Positions 1-11,847 of a stretch of DNA of 64,000 bases are shown here, in pieces. The first letter of the stretch is position 1, and the number at the start of each line of letters is the position of its first letter. Source of the DNA: Sweltsa coloradensis (Eukaryota > Arthropoda > Insecta > Plecoptera > Chloroperlidae); assembly GCA_024449915.1 (NCBI GenBank), contig JAMZAV010001283.1:1-64000 (forward strand), given 5' to 3'. Position numbers and translations under genes: made by a program. A model generated the notes under the pieces. That model was not told where the DNA came from. It saw only the letters and a program-made list of their open reading frames with translations, and made no database searches.

Positions 1-117
1 AAATCGTGTTACCCCCGAACCGAAACCTCTGCTATTCTCTGCGTCATCTGCCTACATTCTCAGGCAAACGCAATCTAGAGGCCATATTGGATGCTTACCT
101 GCCGATGTTGAGAAGTG

Positions 118-345
118 AAGTCGGACTAATTTAGCGGGTTTTCTTACTGTAGAACTAAATAAACAACACGATTAGGGTTTCGATTAGGTTTTCCGCATTG
201 ACAAATCGTTTTGTGCACTTCAACGCAACGCACAAAGGCATGTTTGCCGTAAATATGTAAAGTTTTGCCCTCCAACATGGCCGCCCCATAAGAAATAACA
301 TTGACTACCAAGATGGCGGCCCCCAAGGTGGCTTCATGGTTACAG
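118..345 (+). repeat. Dispersed repeat R7, copy 1
   Basis: This block matches 1928-2165 nearly base for base over about 220 bp, including the shared stretches TTTAGCGGGTTTTCTTACT and AAGATGGCGGCCCCCA. No coding potential or terminal repeats are visible, so its class is unknown. Two copies 1.8 kb apart suggest a dispersed element or a local duplication. Confidence 0.7.
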
Positions 346-529
346 TATAGAATACGAAAATGAAATCCATTAACCCTGTGACTATGAGACAGTGTGAGAA
401 CTCTTTGATGTCACTTATTAATATTGACAAATCGTAAATGTGTTTCTTGATATCTATAGAAGAGATCAATATGCGGCCGTACACCCTCAATTGCTAGACA
501 ACTTACAACCATTCCAAACCGCGTAAACT

Positions 530-775
530 AAAACGCAAGACTGATTCAGCAGGTCTCGGATTCATATCCTGTCGAGACCGGTAATCCTGCCTGAAGTTCG
601 TTCCCATGTTTTCCTCAGACGTGAATGCGAATGCAAGGGATTGAGTCCCCTTGAACAGCCCAGGGACATTTCTTCACAGTTGTCCTAAATCAAATATAGG
701 CCTACTTAGTAAGACACCTGCTGAAGAAGGGCATGCGTTGCACCCTGGGCAAGCTTCCCACAAGATTTTGTTTTT
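530..775 (+). repeat. tRNA-derived SINE (family S1), decayed copy
   Basis: The block shares its body with copies at 11098-11330, 11848-12645 and 21330-21690: a Pol III B-box-like head, the stretch GCGAATGCAAGGGA, and a 3' part ending near GCATGCGTTGCACCCTGG. The head at 545-585 is degraded. It is a retroposed SINE-like sequence rather than a gene. Confidence 0.65.
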
Positions 776-1514
776 ACCCCCAATATTCCGCTAAAATGTC
801 CATGACATAATAATCTCTTAAATATTTGAATGAACGTAGTGAAATTTTAAATCTATATCCTCAAAAGGTGTGGCATTTGAAGGGTTGATATTTTCGTCAA
901 ATTACCATTACCTATTTATTATGTAATGAGATACTTAGAAATGTGTTACCGAAGGCACTATAAGTGATTTGTTAAAGAAATAAACGCATTCCAAAATACC
1001 TCATTAGACTCAAGAGCAAGTGCAGTAATAATACAAATATCAATCATGTTAACCGTATACTTTTTTGCGGAACTTCGCACCCAAAATCATTCATAAAAGA
1101 CGCATTAAATAGAAGTATTAATCAATTATAAAATCTAAAATCTATTAAATTTATAACTTATTGTGTCATTACTTACGGATTGAAGGCTTTTGCGGTCTGT
1201 AATAATAATTCTTTTTCTATTAGATGAGTTTCTGTTATTGCGCTCTTGACTTTTGTGGGCCACATTATCTAATGTCCAACGCAAAGTCTAAAGACCGACT
1301 CATGCGTTGAGATCATCACGGAGGGCGTGGGTTCGAATCATGCGTGAGATTAGGTCACCTCTCGACCTGACATTGTGCGTACACCTAGCGACCTTGAGGG
1401 TGACGTCACTGGTACCACGCGCGGAAGTGCAGGAATGTAGTTCGACTCCAGTCTCAGCTCAGGCACTGATCTCTATATACTTACGTGGATAGAGGACGCT
1501 TACCTGCCGATGTT
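776..1514. other. AT-rich stretch, nothing recognised
   Basis: No supported ORF, exon, terminal repeat or internal paralogue was recognised. The motif TTACCTGCCGATGTTGAG near 1500 also occurs near 97, which hints that repeat boundaries lie here. Confidence 0.4.
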
Positions 1515-1870
1515 GAGTTAATTGATTGGATATTGCTTAAAGTCTCATATTAATGCACTAAGGCTATTCAAAACGATGAGTGGTGATTGATGAGGATGAA
1601 GTATGAACAGAAGGGAGGAGGGGAAACCCGGTACTGGCACGTAGCCTACTCCTTTCGAAAAGTACCAAGGGGACCAAAGGCTTAACGTCCCATCCGACAG
1701 GACGATGTAACTTTGACATTCATAGGTTCCTCCACTAACCCGGACTGCCGAGCAGACGTTGAAGTGAACGATGCCGTTACACTAGCTCTCGAACCCTCCA
1801 TCTGCTCTAACCAGCAGTATACGTGAGTTTCAGGGCAGAGCGGTCAGCTACTCAACCCCTGACCACGCCC
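1515..1870 (+). repeat. Dispersed repeat R6 (SINE-like)
   Basis: The start (GATTGGATATTGCTTAA) and the part around 1570-1660 recur in reverse at 51235-51420. The start alone recurs at 63720. No ORF or TIR is seen. The unstructured body and repeated 5' end fit a SINE or short retroposon, but the class is not established. Confidence 0.5.
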
Positions 1871-1927
1871 GATTCTGCTTTACTTCGGTGTTCGAGTGGG
1901 AACCGCTTAAACGACCTGGGCTAAACC

Positions 1928-2180
1928 ACTGGAAGCGAAGTCTTATTAATTTAGCGGGTTTTCTTACTCTAGATATCTTAATAAACAACACGATTAGTGT
2001 TTCGATTAGGTGTTCCGCATTGACAAATCGTTTTGTGCACTTCACCGCAACGCACAAATACATGTTTGCCGTAAGTTTTGAACTCCAACATAACCGCCCC
2101 ATAAGAAATAACATTGGACACCCAAGATGGCGGCCCCCATCAGACCCAAGTTGGCTTCAAGGTTACAGTAAATACGCAAT
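1928..2180 (+). repeat. Dispersed repeat R7, copy 2
   Basis: Near-duplicate of 118-345; small indels separate the two. The overlapping open frame is not a plausible gene, because it runs into the (CT)n tract downstream. Confidence 0.7.
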
Positions 2181-2267
2181 CCACGTTAGTATAGAGATCA
2201 GTGGTCTCAGATCGAGAGGTCGATATGACCCAGCCGCCCCGCACCTTTCCGCGGCTGTTGGTTCTCA

Positions 2268-2275
2268 GTCTCTCT

Positions 2276-2309
<34 letters not shown>

Positions 2310-2314
2310 CTCTC

Positions 2315-2348
<34 letters not shown>

Positions 2349-2365
2349 CTCTCTCTTCTCTCTTA
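2268..2365. repeat. (CT)n microsatellite, interrupted
   Basis: About 95 bp of TCTC repeats with occasional CC interruptions. It produces spurious Ser/Leu- and Arg/Glu-rich frames on the two strands. Confidence 0.95.
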
Positions 2366-3069
2366 CTCGCAGGCTTATAGTCGGTCGCCTCGCATTGTTG
2401 AAAAGCCATCAACGTGACTGGAAAATGGAAAAAGCATTGCAAATACTGTACGCGAGTCGCGAAGTACGTGCGTTTCTATTCGTCAAGGAATGAGCGTTTG
2501 AACTGAACTGAGCTGGCCGGCTACAGTCCGCTTGCAGCCTATTCTCTTAGTCAAATAACGTCATAGTCCAAGAATTGCAACGTTGTTACGAACACCTGCC
2601 TGAAACGGGACTAGATGGTGACACTTGAAGAGCATACGCAATCTGCAAGTACAGAAGGTCTTTGCCAACGCTCTATTTCACAACCCATACTGAAGAATTT
2701 CTAGAAACAGACTGAAAATCCAACCTGTTATTCCGTCATATGCATCATTACACTCATTGTGTTTCGTAGGGTGTTTCCTAGGGTTCAAAGTTCACAATTT
2801 TCGACACATAAAACACACGTTTTGGTAACAGGCCTGCCGTTGCTAAATTGTGCTAAGTAAAATTTAACTAAATATTCATTAATTAGCGTCAGGAAAAGTC
2901 CGAATGCAACTTTCGATTAAATAGGACCGACGAAAATGTTGAACGTGGATGCCCAAGTGAGCTTGTAGGCGAGCGTAAGACAGTGAAGACAGCATCAATC
3001 ACGCCTACGTCGAATCTTCCGGTTTATCCTGTTTATCACATTTTTTATCAGACATTGTTTTACTTCCAT
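2366..3069. other. No recognised feature
   Basis: Mixed-composition intergenic DNA. I see no exon with supporting splice sites and no paralogue inside the window. Confidence 0.35.
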
Positions 3070-3660
3070 CCAGGGAAACGCTTAAGTCCCGCCGCGTTGA
3101 TGGATGAGCTTTTTTGTAAGTTTTTAGTTTGCGTAGACCACTTTTCCTTTGCAAGTGCTTTTTGAATGCATTGTGGGTGATTGTTGTCAAGTTTTTATTG
3201 TTACTTGTTAATTGTGAAATAAACCTCAAAAAACTCATATTAAAACCTTTATTTCTATGGATTTCGGGCTAACTTTATCAACTTTTTCTTCAAAAGGTTC
3301 TACATCACCATAACATTAATGTCCATGTGACATATGAACGTTGTAGCCCCACCCGTTTGGTAAGAATCGGCCCAAATGTCACGAAAATATCGCACTAAAA
3401 ATCGAAAAAAATCGTAAAAATACTATATTCATGAAAAATATTTCTTTGAATGTACAATGTACCCAAAACGTGGCACGTCTAAGTTCAGAGATTTCGAAGG
3501 TCCCCTCAAATTTTCATCAAGATCGCATATGCCGTTTGCCCAGTGGCGTGCGAAAAAAACAGACAAAAAAACAAAAAACAAAAAAACAAAAAAACAAAAA
3601 ACACCCGAGCTAAATTTTTTGGGGGTCAGTGAAATTGAAGTCTTCGCTTCGCTCATCCAA
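3070..3660 (-). mobile_element. Non-autonomous Helitron-like element, subfamily B
   Basis: Read on the minus strand, the element starts with GGATGAGCGAAGCGAAGAC and ends with GCTCATCCATCAACGC, GGCGGGACTTAAGCGTTTCC and a CTGG terminus. The AACGC...GCGTT hairpin just inside a CTRR-like end is the hallmark of Helitron 3' termini (known family feature). Its body (3236-3394) matches one unit of the copy at 28875-29658. It contains no Rep/helicase ORF. Confidence 0.7.
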
Positions 3661-4082
3661 AAATCCGATTTTGGGCAACAAATAAAACAGCTAGTATAAA
3701 TTCCAGACCAGTGTTTCGCACCGTCATGATCCTTGTGCTGGCGAACTTCCTAAGCCTTGTTAGGACGCACCAATTTGCCAAGTGAATTATTATAGTTGTT
3801 CTTGATTGTTGCTGAGTGGTTACAGGTGATTGAAAATATGTGATTACTATCATAATGCAAGTACGCGTCACTTCGAAACAATTTATGAATTATGCACAAG
3901 ACAGCATTCTTGGTTTTCTATTGGTTTGTGAGCAATGATGATAAACGTTTGGCCACGTTAGAGAGATATTTTGTTCGTCAGCAGGACTTGCCACTGTGAA
4001 GCACGGTTCTTACTTCTTTGGTCCAGCACGGTAGGCGTGGAAAGCGAAACGTGGAGGGTAATAATGTTGAGACCAGCACAGG
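3661..4082. other. No recognised feature
   Basis: AT-rich intergenic DNA; nothing supported. Confidence 0.35.
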
Positions 4083-4364
4083 CAGTGGCGTATTCAGGGG
4101 GCGTGCTCGAGGGGATATCCCCCCCCCCCGAAATCTCAGCATTAATGATATTCTGAAAATCATCTGTGTTTATGCAAAAAAAAAATTAACTATCTGTTCA
4201 TTTCTTCTTTTTTCGTCCAGCAAAGCACCTTAACTTCTTCTAAAGCGCATACAAACCACTTAAAAATGCGAATGTTTTACTTGCGGCTCTACAGTTTTAT
4301 ATCGTACTCATGGCAGCCCCCCCCCCCCCCCCTCCCCCGACATATGTTCCTGCGTACGCTACTG
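4083..4364. mobile_element. hAT-like MITE, decayed
   Basis: The left end CAGTGGCGTATTCAGG and right end CTGCGTACGCTACTG form hAT-type termini like those at 22990 and 17994. Poly-C tracts at 4121-4130 and 4317-4331 lie inside the ends. No clear 8 bp target duplication is visible, so the limits are approximate. Confidence 0.55.
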
Positions 4365-4471
4365 TGGCCCACTGAGCATGGAAACCGGTTCAACTGTAGA
4401 CTAGCCCCCCACCCTTTGTCCATGCATGTAGACATGCATCATGATGGGTATTTCTTTAGATTATATATTAA

Positions 4472-4653
4472 AACTAGGGAAACGCCAAAGTCGTTGTTAA
4501 ACGAGGGAGTGAGCCAAGTGTTGAGTACCCGGGAACTTCCCCTTTCCTTCCTTATACCCAAGGCTGGATCTATCCCCGTATGAGGAATGATACCGGGTAC
4601 TTAACATATGGCTCACTCACTCGTTTAACAACGACTTTGGCGTTTCCCTAGTT
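4472..4653. repeat. 61 bp inverted repeat made of two Helitron-type ends
   Basis: The arms at 4472-4532 and 4593-4653 are imperfect reverse complements around a 60 bp centre. Each arm carries a complete AACGACTTTGGCGTTTCCCTAGTT terminus in pieces: AACGACTTTGGCGTTT then CCCTAGTT. The two 3' ends therefore face outwards from one centre. Confidence 0.85.
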
Positions 4654-4804
4654 ATTTAAATTGAACATTTAAAATGCGAATCATGTTCAAAACGTATTAG
4701 CGTGAAACATTAACAAATTTCCAAGATATAACAAAATCATCTAATTTTTATTTCCCATTTAACACCCCCCAAAAAATTATATGTGTGTGTAAAAATATAA
4801 AAAG

Positions 4805-4880
4805 TTCGACTAACGGGTATCGAACCCCAACCTCCGTGCGGTAGGCTACATGCTTACCAATAGGCCATGCACGCCACGTT
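4805..4880 (-). other. tRNA-like pseudogene or SINE head
   Basis: On the minus strand there is a good A box (TGGCCTATTGGTAAGC) and a perfect B box (GGTTCGATACC), spaced as in a tRNA. The acceptor stem does not pair and no anticodon arm closes, so this is a Pol III promoter relic and not a working tRNA gene. Confidence 0.6.
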
Positions 4881-5149
4881 GTTGTCGTCCTGCTAGCTGC
4901 TACTAAACAAATGATTTCGATATTTAAAAAATCACATTTTATTTATTGTGGGATTAAATCGCAATGGATCTAGCTGATTTTGTTAGCAGTTCTCAAAAAA
5001 ACTTGTACCGGATGTCTGTTTAAAATTTCAGCCCAATCTGTTCAGCGGTTCGGCTGATTTTCGACGTACAGACAGACAGACAGAATCACAGAATGAGAGC
5101 CGTTCGAGTTGAATGGAGACACTCGGTCGCTCCGCTCCCTCGTTTAATA

Positions 5150-5300
5150 AATTAAATAAATAAATTCGTATTTACAGTCTATACCCAATCAGTCACATAT
5201 TGATTTTCGGTGGTAGACATTAAATTTAAAGCCGATCAAGCCAATGTAGGCGCCGACACTATTGACGAGTGAACAATGGCCAACTAGAGAGACTGACATA
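5150..5300 (-). repeat. SINE family S3, 3' fragment
   Basis: Reversed, it shows the S3 tail: a CCACCGAAAATCA block, a GACTGATTGGGTATAGAC block and an AT-rich (TTTA)n end. Compare 42625-43045 and 55085-55400. It lies directly against the Helitron-like element. Confidence 0.65.
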
Positions 5301-5360
5301 TTTAAGTATAGGAAACACCAATCAATGAAGCTGGACGTTCGTGTGAACGAGTGAAATAAT

Positions 5361-6127
5361 TGGATAAGCGTAGCGAGCGAAGCGAAGATTCCATTTCACT
5401 TCACTGCAGAAAATAATCCGGAATGTTTTGTTTTTTTTCCTTTTTTTTATTTTTGTGTGTTTGTCCACACGATTTTGGCTAAACCGATACTCCAATTGCG
5501 ATGAAATTTTATAGAGACCTTCAAAATCTCTGAACAAAGAACTGTCACGTTTTTGAGCACAATCGAAAAATTATTTCTTATAAAAATCGCAATTTTACGA
5601 TTATTTTCGATTTTTAAAAAAATTCTTCAGCTTATAACACCTACATGCTTTGTCCGATTTTAAGGATTTTTTAACAGAACCTTAATTTTATGAATTTAGG
5701 TGTTCGTGTGAAATTTGAGCGCAATCAAAAAACTATTTCTTATGAAAATCAAAATTTTACGTTTTTTTCTTTCTTAAAACAATTCTTTGACTTATAACAC
5801 CTACATGCTTAATCCTATTGTTATAATTTTTTCACAGAACCCTAATTTTAGAAAATTCATATATTTGTGTAAAATTTGTGCGCAACCGAATAATTATTAC
5901 TTATGAAAATTTCAATATTACGATTTTTTCCTTTCTTTAAATTACAATTAATTTAAAAAATTTAAAATTATGTTAATTTTTCATTTTATTTTATTTTATT
6001 TTTAAAAAAATCTTCAACTTAGTAATGATTTTTTCACAGAACAACAGAAAATCCTCATAACACATGGCAGCTCAATGCACCAATTACGCTCATCCAACAA
6101 CGTGGCGGGACTTAAGCGTTTTCCTAG
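5361..6127 (+). mobile_element. Non-autonomous Helitron-like element, subfamily A
   Basis: It starts at GGATAAGCGTAGCGAGCGAA and ends with AACGTGGCGGGACTTAAGCG followed by TTTTCCTAG, with T as the next base: a short AACG/CGTT-type hairpin followed by CTAG|T. Copies at 6340-6814 and 16341-17000 share the same start, body and end. The interior is AT-rich with internally repeated CTTATAACACCTACATGC segments (5632, 5790). No ORF. Confidence 0.75.
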
Positions 6128-6339
6128 TATAGTAACCCAAATCGTACACAATGTCTTAAGGACGTGGTACTAGTGAATATATTGCGAGATAAATCACGGG
6201 TGTAGAGAATCGCCCGGTGATCCCCACCTCTCTGCCCACCACAACAGTGCGGTCTATAGGAAGACGAGTCGGTCATCCTTAACCTTGCAGCCTCGCGGGC
6301 CGGGGTGGGCGGGACATCTTCAAACGGTTTGTTAATTGT
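6128..6339. other. Unique spacer between two Helitron-like copies
   Basis: About 210 bp of moderately GC-rich DNA; nothing recognised. Confidence 0.4.
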
Positions 6340-6814
6340 ATGAGCGTAGCGAGCAAAGCGAAGATTCCATTTCACTATACACTGGCGAAAAAAATCCGGA
6401 TTTTTTTGTATTTTTGTGTGTCTGTTAACACGATTCCGGCTAAACCAATACTCCAATTGCGATGAAATTTTGTGGGGGCCTTCAAATCTCTGAACTTAGA
6501 ACTGCCACTTTTTTGAGCGCAATCGAAAAATTATTTCTCGTGAAAATAGCAATTTTACGATTTGTCGATTTTAAAACATTTCTTCGACTTATAACACCTA
6601 CATGCACTTTATCCGATTGTAATTATTTTTTACAGAATCTTAATTTTATGAATTAATAATATTATTAATTATTATTAATATATTGGTGTGAAATTTGAGC
6701 GCAATCGAAAAATAATTTCTCATGAAAATCGCTATTTTACGTTTTTTTTTTTGTTTAAAATATATAACGCTCATCCAACAACACGCCTGAAAAAGCGTTT
6801 GCGAAGCTTCCTAA
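6340..6814 (+). mobile_element. Non-autonomous Helitron-like element, subfamily A, shorter copy
   Basis: Starts TGAGCGTAGCGAGCAAAGCG and ends in CGCTCATCCAACAACACGCC followed by AGCTTCCTAAT, a CTRR-T type end. Internally deleted relative to 5361-6127. Confidence 0.7.
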
Positions 6815-9800
6815 TGAATTAGATCATCGAGACACCAAGGTTGTATCACAGGCATTGAGAAGAGCGTGTGACCTGAGAGGATATTGCAGTTCCATCTTTT
6901 GATTCCATAATGTCTATTTGTCTTTTGTCCGAGAGATAACATTCTTATCGTGTATACTTATTTTACTCACATTTGTATGTTATTAAGTGACCAACGATGA
7001 AAACAAGGACATGAATTTTTGTCTGTTCGTGCATTTTGGGAAAAGTTGAGCGTCGGTCGTCTTTGGAACATGCATTTTGAAATGAATCGTGTGAATAAGT
7101 TAGCACTGAATTAAGTTAAAATGCTGCTTTATATTATGCATTTCAATCTGTAATGTGTAACGATTTCTTGACGGGCGCTCAGCCAACGATGTGTTCTATA
7201 ATGAATAATAATTATCCGAGGAAACAAGGAACAGTATGGCTCTCTGGCGCGCGAGTGAGGAACTAGAGAACCGGGGATAGGTACGCCCACCTGATAGGAA
7301 AACGCATGGTGAATCGCGTCAGTCTACGAAAATACTAAGAAATATTATGATTGTATATTTAATTCACCAAAATTGCAATTTAGAAAGCAATAAAATACAG
7401 TAACCAAATAGATTTCCATCCATTTCAACCATTTACTCATACAAAACTACCTGAAAGGTATTATCTAAACTTGACTTTTGGGTCTCGGCAGTGAATGTTG
7501 ACAGGTTCTTGAATGAAGCATATATTTGGGACATTATTTTATCTAGCCGATTACACTACCGATTAATGTCTGTGTTTATATGTAAGCAGATTACACCAGA
7601 TGTTTGAAAAATGGATTTAACCTCATATCGCCCTTCGTTTTGCACATTTAAATGCCTTTGTCAGCCGTTCACGCGAGATTTTTAGGCCTAGATTTGCTTT
7701 GGTGCGGTGTCAAAGTAGGCCTAGGGCCTACATGTTTATTATTTCGTGTAGGCTCTTCATTAAATAATATAAGAAGCTCGAAAGGGTGTGATGGCCTACA
7801 TACGAAATTAAGTCTGGCCAGAATCTTATTTTTTTAAGCCAGAGTTTTGCACGTCTGCTAGGCCCTAGGCTAGGCCTAGGCCGAGGCGACTTGGCTGTAA
7901 ATGCGAGATCAACACGCCTAGACAAAACAGCTGACGGAGCCTATCCAATTTATTGAAATAAATTGATAGTTTTGGGATACAGACTGGTTAATTATTTTTT
8001 AAATTTGTATTTTAGTAACAAAAATTATTAGTTTTCTAGCCGAGTCATTTGACACCTAGGGATGGTTGAAACTGGCAAGCAGTAGGCCTAGGCCCTAGGC
8101 CAAGCTAGGTGGCCGTCATTTTTCCCGCGCTGTTCTCTCAGTTTATCACAGCTCTAGGCCATTAACATTTTGTCAAATTACTAGTCCACGCTTGCTTTAG
8201 CATATTACACTACAAGGTTATTTTATACTCTGGGATTAGTAATTGTTGATGCTCTTTGTTTTAGGGCAAACAAATCATAGGCGCTAGTAATTTGAAATGC
8301 AGTAGGCTACGTGGGAAGAACGTACCCTATATGAAATCACTTATTCTTTACAGATTTTCATTATGTTTAAACTTTAACTATACCACAAGATATCAACCTA
8401 TAGTTCTGAATCATTTTCTATTATGTAACTGGACGTTTTCAACAGAAAAAGTAGGTTTCAAGCTTGGGTCCATGCAATGCTAGCCAAGCGTGTGGACGGC
8501 AGCTATCCCCTTTTACCCGGCCATCTTGCTAAACAGCTGATTGCTCACTAGCGCTCCATCGGACCTTTTTTCTCCGGTATGACGTCAGCCGTCAGTAAAG
8601 CATAAGATAATTACTATCGATGAGGTATTACATGGCGGTGTCGTAAGAGCCATCACTGATGCATAGAAATTATATTCAGATTGATGCATAACGTTTGACT
8701 ATGCTCAGAAGAGAATATTGTTAACAGTAAAAAAAAATAAAAAATAGGCAAACATCACGCTCATAGAAGGAAGATCTATACATGCTTAAAACCAGGCTCG
8801 TCGGAAGAGGGGGTTGGGGGAATAGTGGGAATCCCCCACCCCACTTTCATTTTTCCTTTGGGGTGTGACTCCCTCCGCCAAAAGTGTGATATCCGTTACC
8901 TTAATTGCATTGAATAGATTTAAATCTATATTCAGGGGTAAATGCAAGACTTGTTTTCGATGCTTCTAAAAATATCATGTTTACTTTTCTAGAGTTTTTA
9001 AGTATCTTTAAAACACACAAATTATTCAACCCCCTCACGGGTTACACATTTAATAAAATATGAACTTCTTCAAAAGCGAAATAGAGACATGCTCATTTTA
9101 CGCGCTTTCAAATGTCTCAGACAATTTTAGTCGCATCTATTTGCGATTTTATATACTTGTGTAAAAACTAATTATGAAGTCATCTATCATAGCACTTTTC
9201 CAGTGATTGATTATAGAAAATAAACAAAATATTAATTATATTTTCTAGAATTAAGAATCTGTCAAAATGGTAAAAAAACACCCAATTAATAATTACGCGT
9301 TTTCTGATTGATATATCATAAATATTGAAAAACTGATACGATAGGGGTCCACAGAGGTCCTTCATTATCAATTATGCCAAGTTGTATGGCTGCAGGACAA
9401 GGAACATCAAATTACGCCGTACAATCCTCTAAGTATAAGTTAATTTATGATGAAAGCAAGTATTTCTGATACGCATCTAAATGAGCCAAGTGGGCATGAC
9501 GAGTTCAGTAGAGTGATAAAAAGCGACTGCTGCTCGGCCTTGCTCTCCTCTCACTATATCTCGCCAATACTTGCAGCTCGTCTTCGACGTGAGATGAGTC
9601 CAAGGACAGACCACTCTCGCTTCCTCATTGCCCGGTGAACGATATATCTATATATCGATACTTCGATGCGACGATGCGACGATGCGTGAAGTAGATAGCT
9701 GCGTCTGTCGTTTGAAACTACTACATAGAGGGGAGTTCCGTATCAAGAACCGACCTGAAGACTTGAAGATACTCTCTCTCTCTCTGTCCAGATCTGAAAG

Positions 9801-10472
9801 TGTTAATTTATTACGATATATTTAGAAGTATAGGCGAAATTAAACAAATAAGTCCAAAATAATATTATACATTTATCCAAAACGTGTACCATTTTAATGC
9901 GCTGAAACCCCCTCATTCCCCTAACTCCCCACCCCCCCACCCCCCGAATACAATGTACTTAACCCATTCAGTAGAGAATTAAATTGACCAAAATTAAGTT
10001 ATTTTAAGCAATAGTTTCAAAATACTAATTTTTTTCTAAGATTTTTAGTGTTTTTTAAATATATTTTTTCGTGTTTTTAAGGAATTTTGGGAAATTTTGG
10101 ATTTTGAATTAAATGCTTCATTTTAGGTAAAGATGTAAATTATAAGTGCATTTCTAAAACTAGATTTTTTTCTGTATTTTTTTACATATTTTGGATTTTG
10201 TGTACCTCAAATACCTGTAATACTAGAGATATATCAAATTTCCGGAACTTACCAAAATTTACTCGTTTTAGCTGTTTTTTGCAGATGTGTATTTTCTGTT
10301 TTCTATTAAAAATGGCACTTTTTGTCCAATCGGGATGGGAATAAAAAGTAGTACTTATTTTTAATGTACGGAAAAGAAATTTAAAAAATTGAGATCAAAT
10401 TGAAAAAACTATCTTTTACCCGGATATTAATTTTGAAAGTTGATGTCCATTACGGTGGACAATTCCATTATC
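6815..10472. other. Intergenic DNA with a TAGGCCTA-rich patch
   Basis: No gene is supported in this 3.6 kb stretch. From about 7680 to 8110 and again near 8480 the palindrome family TAGGCCTA/CCTAGG is frequent. The rest is AT-rich. Minor low-complexity spots include (CGATG)n near 9664-9680 and a CT run at 9772-9786. Confidence 0.5.
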
Positions 10473-10867
10473 CAGGTGCGTAGGAACGTATCGAAAGTTG
10501 GGGGGGGGGGGGAGAGGCAAGTTAGTAGTAGCCGCCAGAGGCCCTTTCGCCGAAGAATTTCACAATATAAGTTATAAGTTATTTCGTCATGTTTTAACTG
10601 CACTCGGACTCTATAATGATGTTTTGCAGCAACTATCTGAGATCTAAAAACTCAAAAAAATTACGAGAAGTGGACCATTTTACTAAATTTCAACCTAATT
10701 TTTTTATGTAGGCCTAGTGACGAAGCATATAGGCAAACATATTCGTTTCACCAAGGTGACTGTCGAATTGTATAAGTGTATGTGCATATTTACAACGGAA
10801 ATTCTGGGATTAATATTTAACTCACGTTAGTTTTACCCCCCCCCCCCCCCCGGTTCCTACGCCACTG
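10473..10867. mobile_element. hAT-like MITE without the nested SINE
   Basis: The left end CAGGTGCGTAGGAAC and right end GTTCCTACGCCACTG are near-inverse hAT-type termini. G13 (about 10500-10512) and C15 (about 10838-10852) tracts lie just inside them. The body matches 17994-18567 but runs uninterrupted through TTCTGGGATTAATATTTAAC, so it is the empty-site paralogue for the SINE at 18299. No target duplication is visible. Confidence 0.7.
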
Positions 10868-11097
10868 GCCTCACACCTTGGAGTGGCGACGGCTCGGTGA
10901 GCCGAACTTCCCCCCATCAGATAACAAGATCATACTTTGTTCCATAAACCCTGATAAGAACTCTGACCTCGGCCAGTTTGTATTGTGTTCTGAAGAGGTT
11001 GGACTGTGTTAGTCCGGACAACAAGACCGCGTGCTCAACATAATATCAGCAAGAGCGACGCAATTTAGAATTGACATGTCCATACCCTCTTTATCAT
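10868..11097. other. No recognised feature
   Basis: Short unique spacer. Confidence 0.35.
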
Positions 11098-11330
11098 AAA
11101 ATAAAATAATTTTGGGGGAAAGCCTGTCCAGGGTGCAATTCATGCCCCTCTTCAGGTGGCTAACTAGGTATGTTGCGGATAGGACAATTATGAAGGATGC
11201 CCGAGGGCTGTTTAAGGACTCAATCCCTTGCATTCGCATTAACGACCGAGGAAAACCTCAGAAAAAGCTTCAGTCAGGATTTCCGGCCTCGACGGGATTT
11301 GAACCCGGGACCCTCCCGAATCATAGCTAA
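11098..11330 (-). repeat. tRNA-derived SINE S1, good copy
   Basis: Reversed, the head carries a B box (GGGTTCAAATCCCGTCG), followed by the conserved GGAAATCCTGACTGAAGC body, a GCGAATGCAAGGGATTGAG block and a tail reading CATGAATTGCACCCTGGAC. The stretch GGCTGTTTAAGGACT at 11210-11224 is the unoccupied TTAA target seen filled at 11918-12553. Confidence 0.8.
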
Positions 11331-11847
11331 AGTAAATAGTGGTGGTAAGGCCAAACCAGAATCCAATTAAAATAAGGAATCTGCATCTACCTTCCAGTTC
11401 TCTCTTGTGCTTACACAAATATGTTATAGCACTTCTCGCATCTGAAATCAATGTTTCTCACTTTGCCTTGTTATAAGGGGTAGGGTTCAATCATCGAAGG
11501 CAGTGATGTGTGCAGACTTGTGAATAGCAGAACATGGTTTCGTGGCTGACCTTGTGCTTATCAGAAGATGTTTTGTTAGTTTCAGCCGTGTTCTCGCTCA
11601 ATAAAGCCAACACAATCGGGTATTAAATTAATATACAACGCGTAGGTTACTGGCCCAGCCATGCGAGGCAAAACTTTACACACATGGCCGTTAAGTCCGG
11701 ACTACCTGGTGCAGTTCGCCCGCAGGCTAGAACCACATAGAGATTTTGAATTCAAATAATATTATTGATGAATGTATTTTGAAGAAAAAGTTTTCAATTT
11801 TTATTCAAAATTTAATGACAACAACAAATTTTAAAATTTGCAATGCA
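11331..11847. other. No recognised feature
   Basis: AT-rich intergenic DNA; nothing supported. Confidence 0.35.

Larger units (their letters stand above)
4472..5149 (-). mobile_element. Helitron-like element with palindromic 3' end
   Basis: On the minus strand it starts near 5149 with AAACGAGGGAGCGGAGCGAC, passes a (CTGT)n tract (5077-5092) and ends at 4472 with GGCGTTTCCCTAGT. This terminus resembles that of the family at 5361-6127 (GCGTTTTCCTAGT), so the two are probably related Helitron-type families. The last 180 bp form an inverted repeat (separate entry). A related 5' fragment lies at 47099-47258. Confidence 0.55.

Noticed and set aside
1307..1492. 61-codon plus-strand frame with an apparent Pol III-like GTTCGAATC
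   Set aside because: GGGTTCGAATCATG resembles a B box, but no A box or paired stems are found. The frame has no homology.
4805..4880. tRNA gene on the minus strand
   Set aside because: A and B boxes are good, but the acceptor stem does not pair and no anticodon arm closes. It sits within a mobile element.
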